From assembly GCF_007993035.1 (NCBI RefSeq), contig NZ_VOOS01000004.1, forward strand, positions 310,001 to 374,000: 64,000 nucleotides of DNA. Reading direction: 5' to 3'. The DNA comes from Vicingus serpentipes. GTDB taxonomy: Bacteria; Bacteroidota; Bacteroidia; Flavobacteriales_E; Vicingaceae. Numbering within the stretch: position 1 is the first letter of the stretch; each line of letters starts with the position of its first letter. The notes under the pieces were generated by a model. It ran no database searches. It was not told the origin of the DNA and saw only the letters and a list, made by a program, of their open reading frames with translations. Below, piece after piece: positions 1 through 7,995 of the stretch. The position numbers and the translations under genes are program-made.

Positions 1-1
1 T

Positions 2-529
2 AAAGCTGTTGAGCAATTAGAAAACGAAAGAAATAACAAAGCTGGAGAAATGGCATACCATTACCCAATTGATAAAAACTGTATTCCGCAATGTGATGTT
101 TTTACAGATAATGGATACACAAAAGAGGAGTTAAAATTAATGAATGAACCTAAAAAAATTATGGGTGACGATAGCATTAAACTTTCTGCAACTGCGGTAA
201 GAGTTCCTGTTGTTGGAGGACATTCAGAATCTATCAACATAGAGTTTGAAAACGACTTTGATTTAGCTGAGGTCCGTAAAATTTTACATGAAACGGAAGG
301 AATTACTTTGCAAGATAATCCGGACACCAACACTTATCCAATGCCATTGTATGCAGAAGGTAAAGATGATGTTTTTGTGGGAAGAATTAGAAGAGATGAA
401 TCGCAACTAAATACCATAAACATGTGGATAGTAACCGATAACTTGCGTAAAGGTGCTGCCACGAATGCTGTACAAATTGCGGAGTATTTGGTGGAAAAAG
501 GACTGCTTAAACAAAACGTAGAAAGCTAA
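2..529 (+). CDS. asd: Aspartate-semialdehyde dehydrogenase, C-terminal part (5' end outside window)
   Basis: The reading frame is open from base 2, so the gene starts before the window; about 175 C-terminal residues are visible. Asd reduces aspartyl-4-phosphate to aspartate-4-semialdehyde with NADPH in the cytoplasm, the branch point towards lysine, diaminopimelate, threonine and methionine. The segment RVPVVGGHSES carries the conserved substrate-binding Arg and the acid/base His of the family, and the end (WIVTDNLRKGAATNAVQIAE) is the usual Asd C-terminus that packs against the NADP domain. The catalytic Cys and the Rossmann fold are upstream of the window. A hairpin terminator follows. I am confident in the family. 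Confidence 0.93.
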   Translation, partial: KAVEQLENERNNKAGEMAYHYPIDKNCIPQCDVFTDNGYTKEELKLMNEPKKIMGDDSIKLSATAVRVPVVGGHSESINIEFENDFDLAEVRKILHETEGITLQDNPDTNTYPMPLYAEGKDDVFVGRIRRDESQLNTINMWIVTDNLRKGAATNAVQIAEYLVEKGLLKQNVES

Positions 530-549
530 GAATAAGCTAATAATTTATT

Positions 550-576
550 GAAGCCGAGCCTAAAAAGTTCGGCTTC
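550..576 (+). terminator. Hairpin terminator after asd
   Basis: GAAGCCGA (550-557) pairs with TCGGCTTC (569-576) around an 11-base loop. Only a short T-rich stretch follows, so it is a moderate rho-independent terminator. It separates asd from the M42 peptidase promoter. Confidence 0.6.
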
Positions 577-582
577 TTTCGT

Positions 583-590
583 TAAGTTTG
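583..590 (+). promoter_or_regulatory. Bacteroidota -7 box (TAAGTTTG) for the M42 peptidase
   Basis: The box fits TAnnTTTG and predicts a transcript start near 595, about 17 bases before the ATG at 612. It overlaps an in-frame TTG at 588, which argues against that TTG as the translation start. I see no clear -33 TTTG. Confidence 0.45.
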
Positions 591-611
591 TTTCACTTCA
601 AAAAAATAAAA

Positions 612-1619
612 ATGAGTAAATATAAAACACTACAAGAGCTAATTGCTATCGATTCTCCATCGGGTTATACTGATAACGCAAGTAAATATATTTTTGATTT
701 ATTAACGAGTTATGGGTATTCTCCAGAATATACTAATAAAGGAGCTGTAAAATGTGCTTTGGGAGCAAATCCAAAAGTGGCTATTGCTGGGCATGTTGAC
801 ACTTTGGGAGCTATTGTTTCTGGAATTAAAGCTGACGGAACGCTTTCTTTTTCATTGTTAGGAGGACTTTCATTAACTGGAGCAGAAGGAGAATATGTTA
901 AAATTATTACACATGAAGGAAAAACTTATACCGGAACTATTTTAATTAATAACCCATCGGTACACGCGAATAACGAAAAAGAAAAAACGCAACGAAGCAT
1001 AAAAAGCATGCACATTAGAGTGGATGAAGAAGTTTATACCAAAGAAGATGTAGAAAAATTAGGAATTGGAGTTGGCGATATTATTTGTGTAGATGTAAAA
1101 TATCAGGAATTAGCTAGTGGATTTATCAAATCTCGATTTTTAGATAATAAAGCAGGTTGTTATGTGTTGTTTGAATTGGCTAGAAGATTAAAAGAACAAG
1201 GTAAAGAAGCACCTGTAGAAATTTTCTTTAGCAATTATGAAGAAGTTGGGCATGGTGGAACAGTTGGTTATTCTGATAGTATTGAAGAATTGTTAGTAAT
1301 TGACATGGGTGTGTTGGGGGATGATTGTGAAGGAAACGAAGTAAGTTGTTCTATTTGTGCTAAAGATAGTTCAGGACCTTACGATTACAATTTTAGAAAA
1401 CGATTAGTTGATTTGGCTCAAAAAAATAACATTCCATACAAAGTAGATGTTTATCCTTTTTATGGCTCAGATGGCTCAGCGGCTTTACGTGCTGGTAACG
1501 ATTTTAGAGTTGGGTTAATTGGAATGGGGGTTGCTGCCTCACACGGAACAGAACGTACACACATTAAAGGTATTGAAGCAACCATTGATTTATGTTTGGC
1601 TTATATCAATGAAATGTAG
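612..1619 (+). CDS. M42 family metallopeptidase (glutamyl/leucyl aminopeptidase type)
   Basis: A 335-residue cytoplasmic metal-dependent aminopeptidase of the M42 (PepA/FrvX/TET) family, which usually forms large oligomers and trims short peptides. The expected metal ligands and catalytic residues are present in order: His in AGHVDTLG, Asp in SRFLDNKAG, Glu-Glu in NYEEVGHGG, Asp in VIDMGV and His in SHGTERTH. I chose the ATG at 612 because the earlier in-frame TTG (588) lies inside the promoter box. The last 15 codons recur in diverged form at 14155-14199, beyond the SpoIIE array and the M43 protease. The first SpoIIE gene begins only 12 bases after the stop codon. Confidence 0.9.
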   Translation: MSKYKTLQELIAIDSPSGYTDNASKYIFDLLTSYGYSPEYTNKGAVKCALGANPKVAIAGHVDTLGAIVSGIKADGTLSFSLLGGLSLTGAEGEYVKIITHEGKTYTGTILINNPSVHANNEKEKTQRSIKSMHIRVDEEVYTKEDVEKLGIGVGDIICVDVKYQELASGFIKSRFLDNKAGCYVLFELARRLKEQGKEAPVEIFFSNYEEVGHGGTVGYSDSIEELLVIDMGVLGDDCEGNEVSCSICAKDSSGPYDYNFRKRLVDLAQKNNIPYKVDVYPFYGSDGSAALRAGNDFRVGLIGMGVAASHGTERTHIKGIEATIDLCLAYINEM

Positions 1620-1631
1620 TATTTTAATGAT

Positions 1632-3809
1632 TTGAAAAAACTGTTTCCCATACTCCTAATTGTCATCCTGAGTTTATCGAAGGATAGACAATGTGTTGCT
1701 CAAAATTTTAGTCCAGAAGAGCAACACCAAATAGATAGTTTAAATGCAATTATCAATAACCCAAATAGTCATGATACCTCTATAGCCGGTGCTTATGTTG
1801 GATTAAGTGAAATCTTGTATATATCAAATATTGACACTTTAAATGTCTTATGTAACAAATCAAAAAAAATAGCAGAATCAGGACTAAAAAAGAGTGATTT
1901 ACACCCACAGATTGTTCAATCGTATAAAAAATCTTTAGCTAGATCAGTTACAAACATCGCTTACACATATGTTTTAAGTGGAGAAATTGAAAGAGCATTA
2001 GAAAATTATAAGTTATGTTTAATTCTTTCTCGGGAAATTAGTGACTATGAATTAATAGCATATTCATTAAACAATATTGGCTATCTATACAATCACCAAG
2101 GGGATATTTCTAATGCTCTTCAATATTATTCGGAAAGCCTTAAAATTCAGGAAGAAATTGGTGATGACAGAGGAATTGCTATATCTTTAAACAACATTGC
2201 CGCTATTTACGATGACCAAGATGATAATAAAAAAGCTATTGAATATTACAATAGGAGTTACCTTAAATATAAAACTCTTAAGGATAAGCGAGGGATGGCT
2301 GAATCATTAAATAATATTGCATATAATTATAGCAAACAATCAAATTATGATTTAGCCTTAGATTACAACAAACAAAGCTTATTGTTAAAAGAAGAAATTG
2401 GAGATACCCGAGGTATTGCGGGTTCTTTAATTAATATAGGTGTAATTTATGACAATCAAAACAAATTGGATGAAGCCATAGACTATTATGAAAGAAGCCT
2501 TCATCTATTTGAAAAGATAAATGATAAAAGTAGTATTGCAAAGGCTTTAGGGAACTTGGGAAAGTCATATTTAAATAAAGGGGAGGTTAATAAGGCATTT
2601 AAATTTGCTAACAAAGGCTTATCTATTTCTCAAGAGGTCGGATTTCCTGATAATATAAAAAATATTAGCAAAGTCTTAGAAGAAATCCATTCAAAAAAAG
2701 GAGCATACAAGGAGGCTTTAGAAATGTACAAGTTACACATCCAGATGCGAGATAGTTTGAATAACGAAGAAACCCAAAAAGCAGCCGCCAAGCAACAAGC
2801 CCAATACGAGTACGAAAAACAAAAAGCTGTTGATGATGCGGAACATGAGAAACAAATAGCCATAGAGCAAGAAGCTAAAGAAAAACAACAAATAATTACC
2901 TATGCTACAGCTGGCGGCTTAGGATTGGTAGCTATCTTTTTAGTTTTTGTGTTTAACCGCTTACAAGTAACTAAAAAGCAAAAAGTAGTAATTGAAGGGC
3001 AAAAACAAGAAGTGGAACAGCAAAAAGAAGTAGTGGAATTAGCTCACCATGAATTAGAAGAAAAGAACCAAGAAATAATGGATTCGATTACTTATGCTAA
3101 ACGAATTCAAAATGCAATTTTACCACCACTTAAACTGGTAAAAGAATATTTACAAGAAAGTTTTATTTTATACAAACCCAAAGACATTGTTGCAGGAGAT
3201 TTTTATTGGTTAGAACACAAAGAAGATATAATACTATTTGCAGCAGCCGATTGTACCGGACATGGCGTACCAGGAGCAATGGTAAGTGTGGTCTGTAACA
3301 ATGGGTTAAACAGAAGTGTACGTGAATATGGATTAACCGATCCGGGAGAAATATTAAACAAAACACGAGAGATAGTTATTGCAGAATTTGAGAAAAGCGA
3401 AGAAGAAGTAAAAGATGGGATGGATATCGCCTTATGTAGTTTAGAAGGAAACATATTAAAATATGCTGGAGCTAATAATCCACTATGGATAATCAGAGAT
3501 GGAGAAATAATAGAAACAAAAGCTGACAAACAACCCATAGGGAAGTTTGATGAGTTATTGCCTTATAAAACCCATACTTTTGAACTACAAAAAGGAGATA
3601 GTATTTACATATTCTCTGATGGATATGTTGACCAATTTGGAGGAGAAAAAGGGAAGAAGTTTAAGGCGAAAGCCTTTAGAGAGCTACTTTTATCTATTCA
3701 AGAAACACCAATGGAAGAACAAAAAACGAAAATTGACAATGCATTTGAAAATTGGAGAGGTAACCTAGAACAAATAGATGATGTTTGTGTAATTGGAGTT
3801 AGAATATGA
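1632..3809 (+). CDS. TPR sensor - transmembrane - SpoIIE/PP2C phosphatase (array 1, gene A)
   Basis: A 725-residue protein. In order: signal peptide (about 1-24); periplasmic tetratricopeptide repeats (about 100-385, roughly 40-residue spacing, SLNNIGYLY-type helices); a charged helical stalk; one membrane helix (about 422-443); a cytoplasmic coiled coil; and a SpoIIE-type PP2C domain (about 500-725). Metal-binding acidic motifs are intact: GDFYW, DCTGHG, DGMD, SDGYVDQFGG and QIDDV. Such phosphatases usually dephosphorylate STAS anti-anti-sigma factors in partner switching; the target here is unknown. The start is TTG; the nearby ATG (1627) is out of frame. The signal peptide contains a dispersed repeat (1662-1685) encoding VILSLSKD. 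The stop overlaps the start of gene B (ATGA). Confidence 0.9.
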   Translation: MKKLFPILLIVILSLSKDRQCVAQNFSPEEQHQIDSLNAIINNPNSHDTSIAGAYVGLSEILYISNIDTLNVLCNKSKKIAESGLKKSDLHPQIVQSYKKSLARSVTNIAYTYVLSGEIERALENYKLCLILSREISDYELIAYSLNNIGYLYNHQGDISNALQYYSESLKIQEEIGDDRGIAISLNNIAAIYDDQDDNKKAIEYYNRSYLKYKTLKDKRGMAESLNNIAYNYSKQSNYDLALDYNKQSLLLKEEIGDTRGIAGSLINIGVIYDNQNKLDEAIDYYERSLHLFEKINDKSSIAKALGNLGKSYLNKGEVNKAFKFANKGLSISQEVGFPDNIKNISKVLEEIHSKKGAYKEALEMYKLHIQMRDSLNNEETQKAAAKQQAQYEYEKQKAVDDAEHEKQIAIEQEAKEKQQIITYATAGGLGLVAIFLVFVFNRLQVTKKQKVVIEGQKQEVEQQKEVVELAHHELEEKNQEIMDSITYAKRIQNAILPPLKLVKEYLQESFILYKPKDIVAGDFYWLEHKEDIILFAAADCTGHGVPGAMVSVVCNNGLNRSVREYGLTDPGEILNKTREIVIAEFEKSEEEVKDGMDIALCSLEGNILKYAGANNPLWIIRDGEIIETKADKQPIGKFDELLPYKTHTFELQKGDSIYIFSDGYVDQFGGEKGKKFKAKAFRELLLSIQETPMEEQKTKIDNAFENWRGNLEQIDDVCVIGVRI
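1662..1685 (+). repeat. Dispersed near-palindromic repeat inside a signal-peptide coding region
   Basis: The core CCTGAGTTTATCGAAGG lies between ATCCT and AGGAT arms, with outer TGTC and GACA, so it can fold as a hairpin. From memory, close relatives of this 17-base core occur as scattered repeats in many bacterial genomes, often read as SLSKD. Here it is in frame and supplies part of the h/c-region of gene A's signal peptide. The paralogue B has no such segment. Only one copy is visible in this window. Confidence 0.6.
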
Positions 3810-5959
3810 AAAAGTTAATTTACATAGTACCTTTTATCCTTTGTGAACTTTTCATTGTAAATTCTAACGCTCAAAACTATGCTGATAATCAGTTTTTAGA
3901 CTCATTAAAAAATGAACTAACCAATCCAAATATTGAAGACTCTATGCAAATAATTTTATTGCATCAAATAGGTGAGAACACACCGATATTTAGGGTAAGT
4001 TATTGGGATAGTCTATTGCAAATAAATAATCATATTATTCAGAATTTTAAAAACAAACAACATCCAAAGATTTATTCCGATTATAAAGCAAGAGCAATTA
4101 ATAACATAGGTTATATATATGAAAATGAAGGAGCTATAGATAAAGCTGTTAAAAATTATTTATTGAGTTTGAAAATTCAAAATAAGATTGGTGATAAGGA
4201 AGGGGAAGCTCAATCATATAATAATTTAGGCTTTGTAGAATATAATCGTGGAAATATTGAAGGAGCTTTAAAATATTATCATAAAAGTATAAAGATTAGA
4301 GAATCGATTAACGATGCAACAGGAATGGCTCAATCTTATAATAACATTGGATTACTGTATAAAAATCAAAATGAAATAGAATTAGCTTTAGAATATTACA
4401 CAAAAAGCCTTAAAAAATATGAATTGATAGATAGTAAATATGGACAGGCTTTGGTGTTAATCAATATTGGAATGATTAAAGAACGAGCCAATGATTTAGA
4501 TGGAGCATTACAGTATTATAATCATAGTTTAAAATTAAGAGAAGAAATTGGAGATAAAGCAGGAACAGCAATAGCCTTTAATAATATAGGGGGGATTTAT
4601 AAACTTAAAGGAGATTTCCCTAAGGCATTATCCTATTATCAAAATAGTTTAGAAATTAGAAAAGCCATCAATAATAAGCCAGGCATGGCCACTTCTTATG
4701 ATAATATTGGTGGCATTTATCTAAAATTAAATGATGTAAAAGCAGCAAAAGAGAATGGTCTAAATTCTTTGAATATATCCAAAGAAATTGGTTTCCCAAC
4801 GAATATTTTATATGCTGCAATTTTAATGTGTCAGGTTTATGAGAAAGAATTAAACTATAAATCAGCCTTAGATATGTACAAATTACACATTCAGATGCGC
4901 GACAGTTTGAATAACGAAGAAACCCAAAAATCAGCAGCCAAGCAACAAGCCCAATACGAGTACGAAAAACAAAAAGCCGTTGATGATGCAGAACATGAAA
5001 AGCAAATAGCGATAGAGCAAGAAGCTAAAGAAAAACAACAAGTGATTACTTATGCTACTGGTGGTGGTTTAATGTTAGTAGGTATCTTTTTAGTGTTTGT
5101 GTTTAACCGTTTGCAAGTAACACGTAAGCAAAAGAATATAATTGAAATACAAAAGCAAGAGGTTGAAACACAAAAAGAGGTAGTAGAGTTAGCTCATTCA
5201 GAATTGGAAGAAAAGAATCAAGAAATAATGGATAGTATTAACTATGCCAAACGCATCCAAAATGCCATTTTACCGCCACTAAAAGTCGTTAAGGAATATT
5301 TACAAGAAAGTTTTATTTTATACAAACCCAAAGATATTGTTGCAGGAGATTTTTACTGGTTAGAACACAAAGAAGATAAAATACTATTTGCAGCAGCAGA
5401 TTGTACCGGACATGGTGTACCTGGAGCCATGGTAAGTGTGGTGTGTAATAATGGTTTAAATAGGAGTATTAGAGAATATGGATTAACCGAACCGGGAGAA
5501 ATATTGAATAAAACACGAGAAATAGTAATTGCAGAGTTTGAGAAAAGCGAAGAAGAAGTAAAAGATGGGATGGACATTGCTTTATGTAGTTTAGAGGGAA
5601 ATACATTAAAATATGCAGGAGCTAATAATCCGCTATGGATAATTAGAGATGGAGAAATAATAGAAACAAAAGCAGACAAACAACCCATAGGGAAATTTGA
5701 TGAGTTATTGCCTTATAAAACCCATACTTTTGAACTACAAAAAGGAGATAGTATTTATATTTTTAGTGATGGATATGTAGATCAATTTGGTGGAGAAAAA
5801 GGGAAGAAGTTTAAGGCTAAAGCCTTTCGAGAGCTACTTTTATCTAGTCAAGACAGTCCAATGGAAGAGCAAAGAACGATAATAGATAATGCATTCGAAA
5901 ATTGGAGAGGTAACCTAGAACAAATAGATGATGTTTGTGTAATTGGGGTAAGAATATGA
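3806..5959 (+). CDS. TPR sensor - transmembrane - SpoIIE/PP2C phosphatase (array 1, gene B)
   Basis: A 717-residue paralogue of gene A. It has a signal peptide (MKKLIYIVPFIL, cleaved near SNAQ), about six periplasmic TPRs (about 90-370), a stalk, a membrane helix (about 413-434), a coiled coil and a SpoIIE domain (about 495-717) with all metal motifs. Its ATG overlaps A's stop by four bases, so translation is probably coupled. From the stalk onwards its DNA is very close to A. Two exact runs, 39 bases (4939-4977) and 62 bases (5696-5757), match A at the same offset of 2150, while the sensor halves are diverged. Its last 89 bases of homology (5858-5946) are identical to gene C, so the output end looks recently homogenised. 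Confidence 0.9.
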   Translation: MKKLIYIVPFILCELFIVNSNAQNYADNQFLDSLKNELTNPNIEDSMQIILLHQIGENTPIFRVSYWDSLLQINNHIIQNFKNKQHPKIYSDYKARAINNIGYIYENEGAIDKAVKNYLLSLKIQNKIGDKEGEAQSYNNLGFVEYNRGNIEGALKYYHKSIKIRESINDATGMAQSYNNIGLLYKNQNEIELALEYYTKSLKKYELIDSKYGQALVLINIGMIKERANDLDGALQYYNHSLKLREEIGDKAGTAIAFNNIGGIYKLKGDFPKALSYYQNSLEIRKAINNKPGMATSYDNIGGIYLKLNDVKAAKENGLNSLNISKEIGFPTNILYAAILMCQVYEKELNYKSALDMYKLHIQMRDSLNNEETQKSAAKQQAQYEYEKQKAVDDAEHEKQIAIEQEAKEKQQVITYATGGGLMLVGIFLVFVFNRLQVTRKQKNIIEIQKQEVETQKEVVELAHSELEEKNQEIMDSINYAKRIQNAILPPLKVVKEYLQESFILYKPKDIVAGDFYWLEHKEDKILFAAADCTGHGVPGAMVSVVCNNGLNRSIREYGLTEPGEILNKTREIVIAEFEKSEEEVKDGMDIALCSLEGNTLKYAGANNPLWIIRDGEIIETKADKQPIGKFDELLPYKTHTFELQKGDSIYIFSDGYVDQFGGEKGKKFKAKAFRELLLSSQDSPMEEQRTIIDNAFENWRGNLEQIDDVCVIGVRI

Positions 5960-7995
5960 GGAAGTTAGTTTACATATTATTTTATTTATTACCACTATTT
6001 AACGTGGCTCAAAATCTTTCAAAAGAAGATTTAATAATAATTGATTCTATTAAGGTTGAATTAAACTCAACTAACAATGATTCGGTAAAAGTATTGCTAT
6101 ATGGCGATTGGGATAATATAGTTTATTATAATAATCCTATTCAAGGAATTGAATTGAATCAAAAAATAAAAAGTATTTGTGAACAAAATCTTAATAATTC
6201 AAATTTATCAAAAGGGCAAAAAATATTTTTTCAAGAAAGCCTCGCAAATTCTCATAATAATTTAGGACTATACTATTCTGACCAAGGAAAAATTGAAGAA
6301 GCAGTTGAACAGCATTTTACTGGATTAAAAATTTCAGAATTAATAAACGATTCACTAGGAAAAGCAAATGCTTATAATAATATTGGAAATCTATATGCTG
6401 ATTTAGAAAACTATGATGAGGCTTTAAGTTTTTATGACAAAAGTTTCAAGATAAAAAAAATGCTAGATGATAAAAAAGGGATGTCTTCATACTACACAAA
6501 TGTTGGTAATATTTTTTCCTCATTAGGACAAGATGATAAAGCACTTGATTATTATAAAACAGGATTATCTATAGATATTGAAATAGAAGATAGGATGGGA
6601 GAATCAGTAACATTGCATAATATAGGAGGTATTTATGCATCGCAGAATAAGACTCAATTTGCTAAAGAAAAATTTCTTCTAAGTTTGAAAATTGCTGAAG
6701 ATCTTGATATTATTGAAAGGCAATCATTGACTTTAAACAGCTTGGCATTACTTGAACTTAAGTTGAAAAATTACTCTGCCGCATATAATTATGCAGCTCA
6801 ATCATATAAACTTGCTAAAGAGATAGGATTAATTTATGAGCTTATGGATGCTGCTGATATTTTGTATGAAGTTTATTTTTTTAATAAAGAATACAAAAAA
6901 GCAATTGAAAAACTGGAGGAATATATTTTACTTAATGACAGTCTAACAAAAACAGAAAATCAATCTTCCATTATTAAAGAAAATTTTAGGCATGAGTACG
7001 AAAAGCAAAAAGCCATTGATGATAAAGAGCATGAGAAACAAATTGTTATTGAGCAAGAAGCAAAAAAACAACAACAAGTTATTACCTATGCTACTGCAGC
7101 AGGTTTAGGTTTAGTGGCAATCTTTTTAATCTTTGTATTTAATAGATTACAAGTCACTAAAAAACAAAAACTAATAATAGAAAAGCAAAAAAAATCAGTT
7201 GAATTAGCTAACCATCAATTAGAAGAAAAGAATCAAGAAATACTAGACAGTATTAATTACGCCAAACGAATACAAAACGCTATACTTCCACCAAATAAAG
7301 TTGTAAAAGAATTCCTTCCAAATAGTTTTATATTATACAAGCCAAAAGACATTGTCGCAGGAGATTTTTACTGGATGGAGTCGTTAGTGCCGACTGGCAA
7401 TAAAAAAGATACCGCTATACTTTTTGCAGCAGCAGATTGTACAGGACATGGTGTGCCAGGAGCAATGGTAAGTGTTGTTTGTAACAATGGTTTAAACAGA
7501 AGTGTGCGAGAATATGGATTAACTGATCCTGGAGAGATATTAAACAAAACACGAGAGATAGTTATTGCAGAGTTTGAGAAAAGCGAAGAAGAAGTAAAAG
7601 ATGGAATGGATATAGCCTTATGTTCACTAAAAGGAAACACTTTACACTATGCAGGAGCAAATAATCCCTTATGGATAGTTAGAGAGGGAGAGTTATTAGA
7701 AACAAAAGCAAACAAACAGCCTATAGGACAATTTGATAATCCAGAACCATACAAAACACATACAATAGAATTACAAAAAGGAGATAGTATTTACATATTC
7801 TCAGATGGATATGTTGACCAATTTGGAGGAGAAAAAGGGAAGAAATTTAAGGCTAAAGCCTTTCGAGAGCTACTTTTGTCTATTCAAGAAACACCAATGG
7901 AAGAGCAAAGAACGATAATAGATAATGCATTCGAAAATTGGAGAGGTAACCTAGAACAAATAGATGATGTTTGTGTAATTGGAGTTAGAATTTGA
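5956..7995 (+). CDS. TPR sensor - transmembrane - SpoIIE/PP2C phosphatase (array 1, gene C)
   Basis: A 679-residue paralogue starting at the ATG that overlaps B's stop (ATGA); the longer in-frame extension inside gene B is rejected because it lacks a signal peptide. Signal peptide MRKLVYILFYLLPLFNVAQ, periplasmic TPRs (about 95-330), stalk, membrane helix (about 375-396), coiled coil and SpoIIE domain (about 455-679). Between GDFYW and the DCTGHG motif it carries an insertion, PTGNKKDTAI, absent from A and B but shared with gene G in the second array. The shared DNA includes an exact 32-base run (7396-7427 and 53106-53137). The catalytic motifs are intact. Confidence 0.9.
   Translation: MRKLVYILFYLLPLFNVAQNLSKEDLIIIDSIKVELNSTNNDSVKVLLYGDWDNIVYYNNPIQGIELNQKIKSICEQNLNNSNLSKGQKIFFQESLANSHNNLGLYYSDQGKIEEAVEQHFTGLKISELINDSLGKANAYNNIGNLYADLENYDEALSFYDKSFKIKKMLDDKKGMSSYYTNVGNIFSSLGQDDKALDYYKTGLSIDIEIEDRMGESVTLHNIGGIYASQNKTQFAKEKFLLSLKIAEDLDIIERQSLTLNSLALLELKLKNYSAAYNYAAQSYKLAKEIGLIYELMDAADILYEVYFFNKEYKKAIEKLEEYILLNDSLTKTENQSSIIKENFRHEYEKQKAIDDKEHEKQIVIEQEAKKQQQVITYATAAGLGLVAIFLIFVFNRLQVTKKQKLIIEKQKKSVELANHQLEEKNQEILDSINYAKRIQNAILPPNKVVKEFLPNSFILYKPKDIVAGDFYWMESLVPTGNKKDTAILFAAADCTGHGVPGAMVSVVCNNGLNRSVREYGLTDPGEILNKTREIVIAEFEKSEEEVKDGMDIALCSLKGNTLHYAGANNPLWIVREGELLETKANKQPIGQFDNPEPYKTHTIELQKGDSIYIFSDGYVDQFGGEKGKKFKAKAFRELLLSIQETPMEEQRTIIDNAFENWRGNLEQIDDVCVIGVRI

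Noticed and set aside
588-611. TTG at 588 as the M42 start
   Set aside because: It lies within the predicted -7 box, upstream of the expected transcript start; ATG 612 matches the family N-terminus.
3203-3538. Antisense frames inside the SpoIIE domains (also 5353-5688, 7368-7640, 55438-55653)
   Set aside because: They recur only because the catalytic domains are nearly identical DNA; no start context, promoter or independent conservation.
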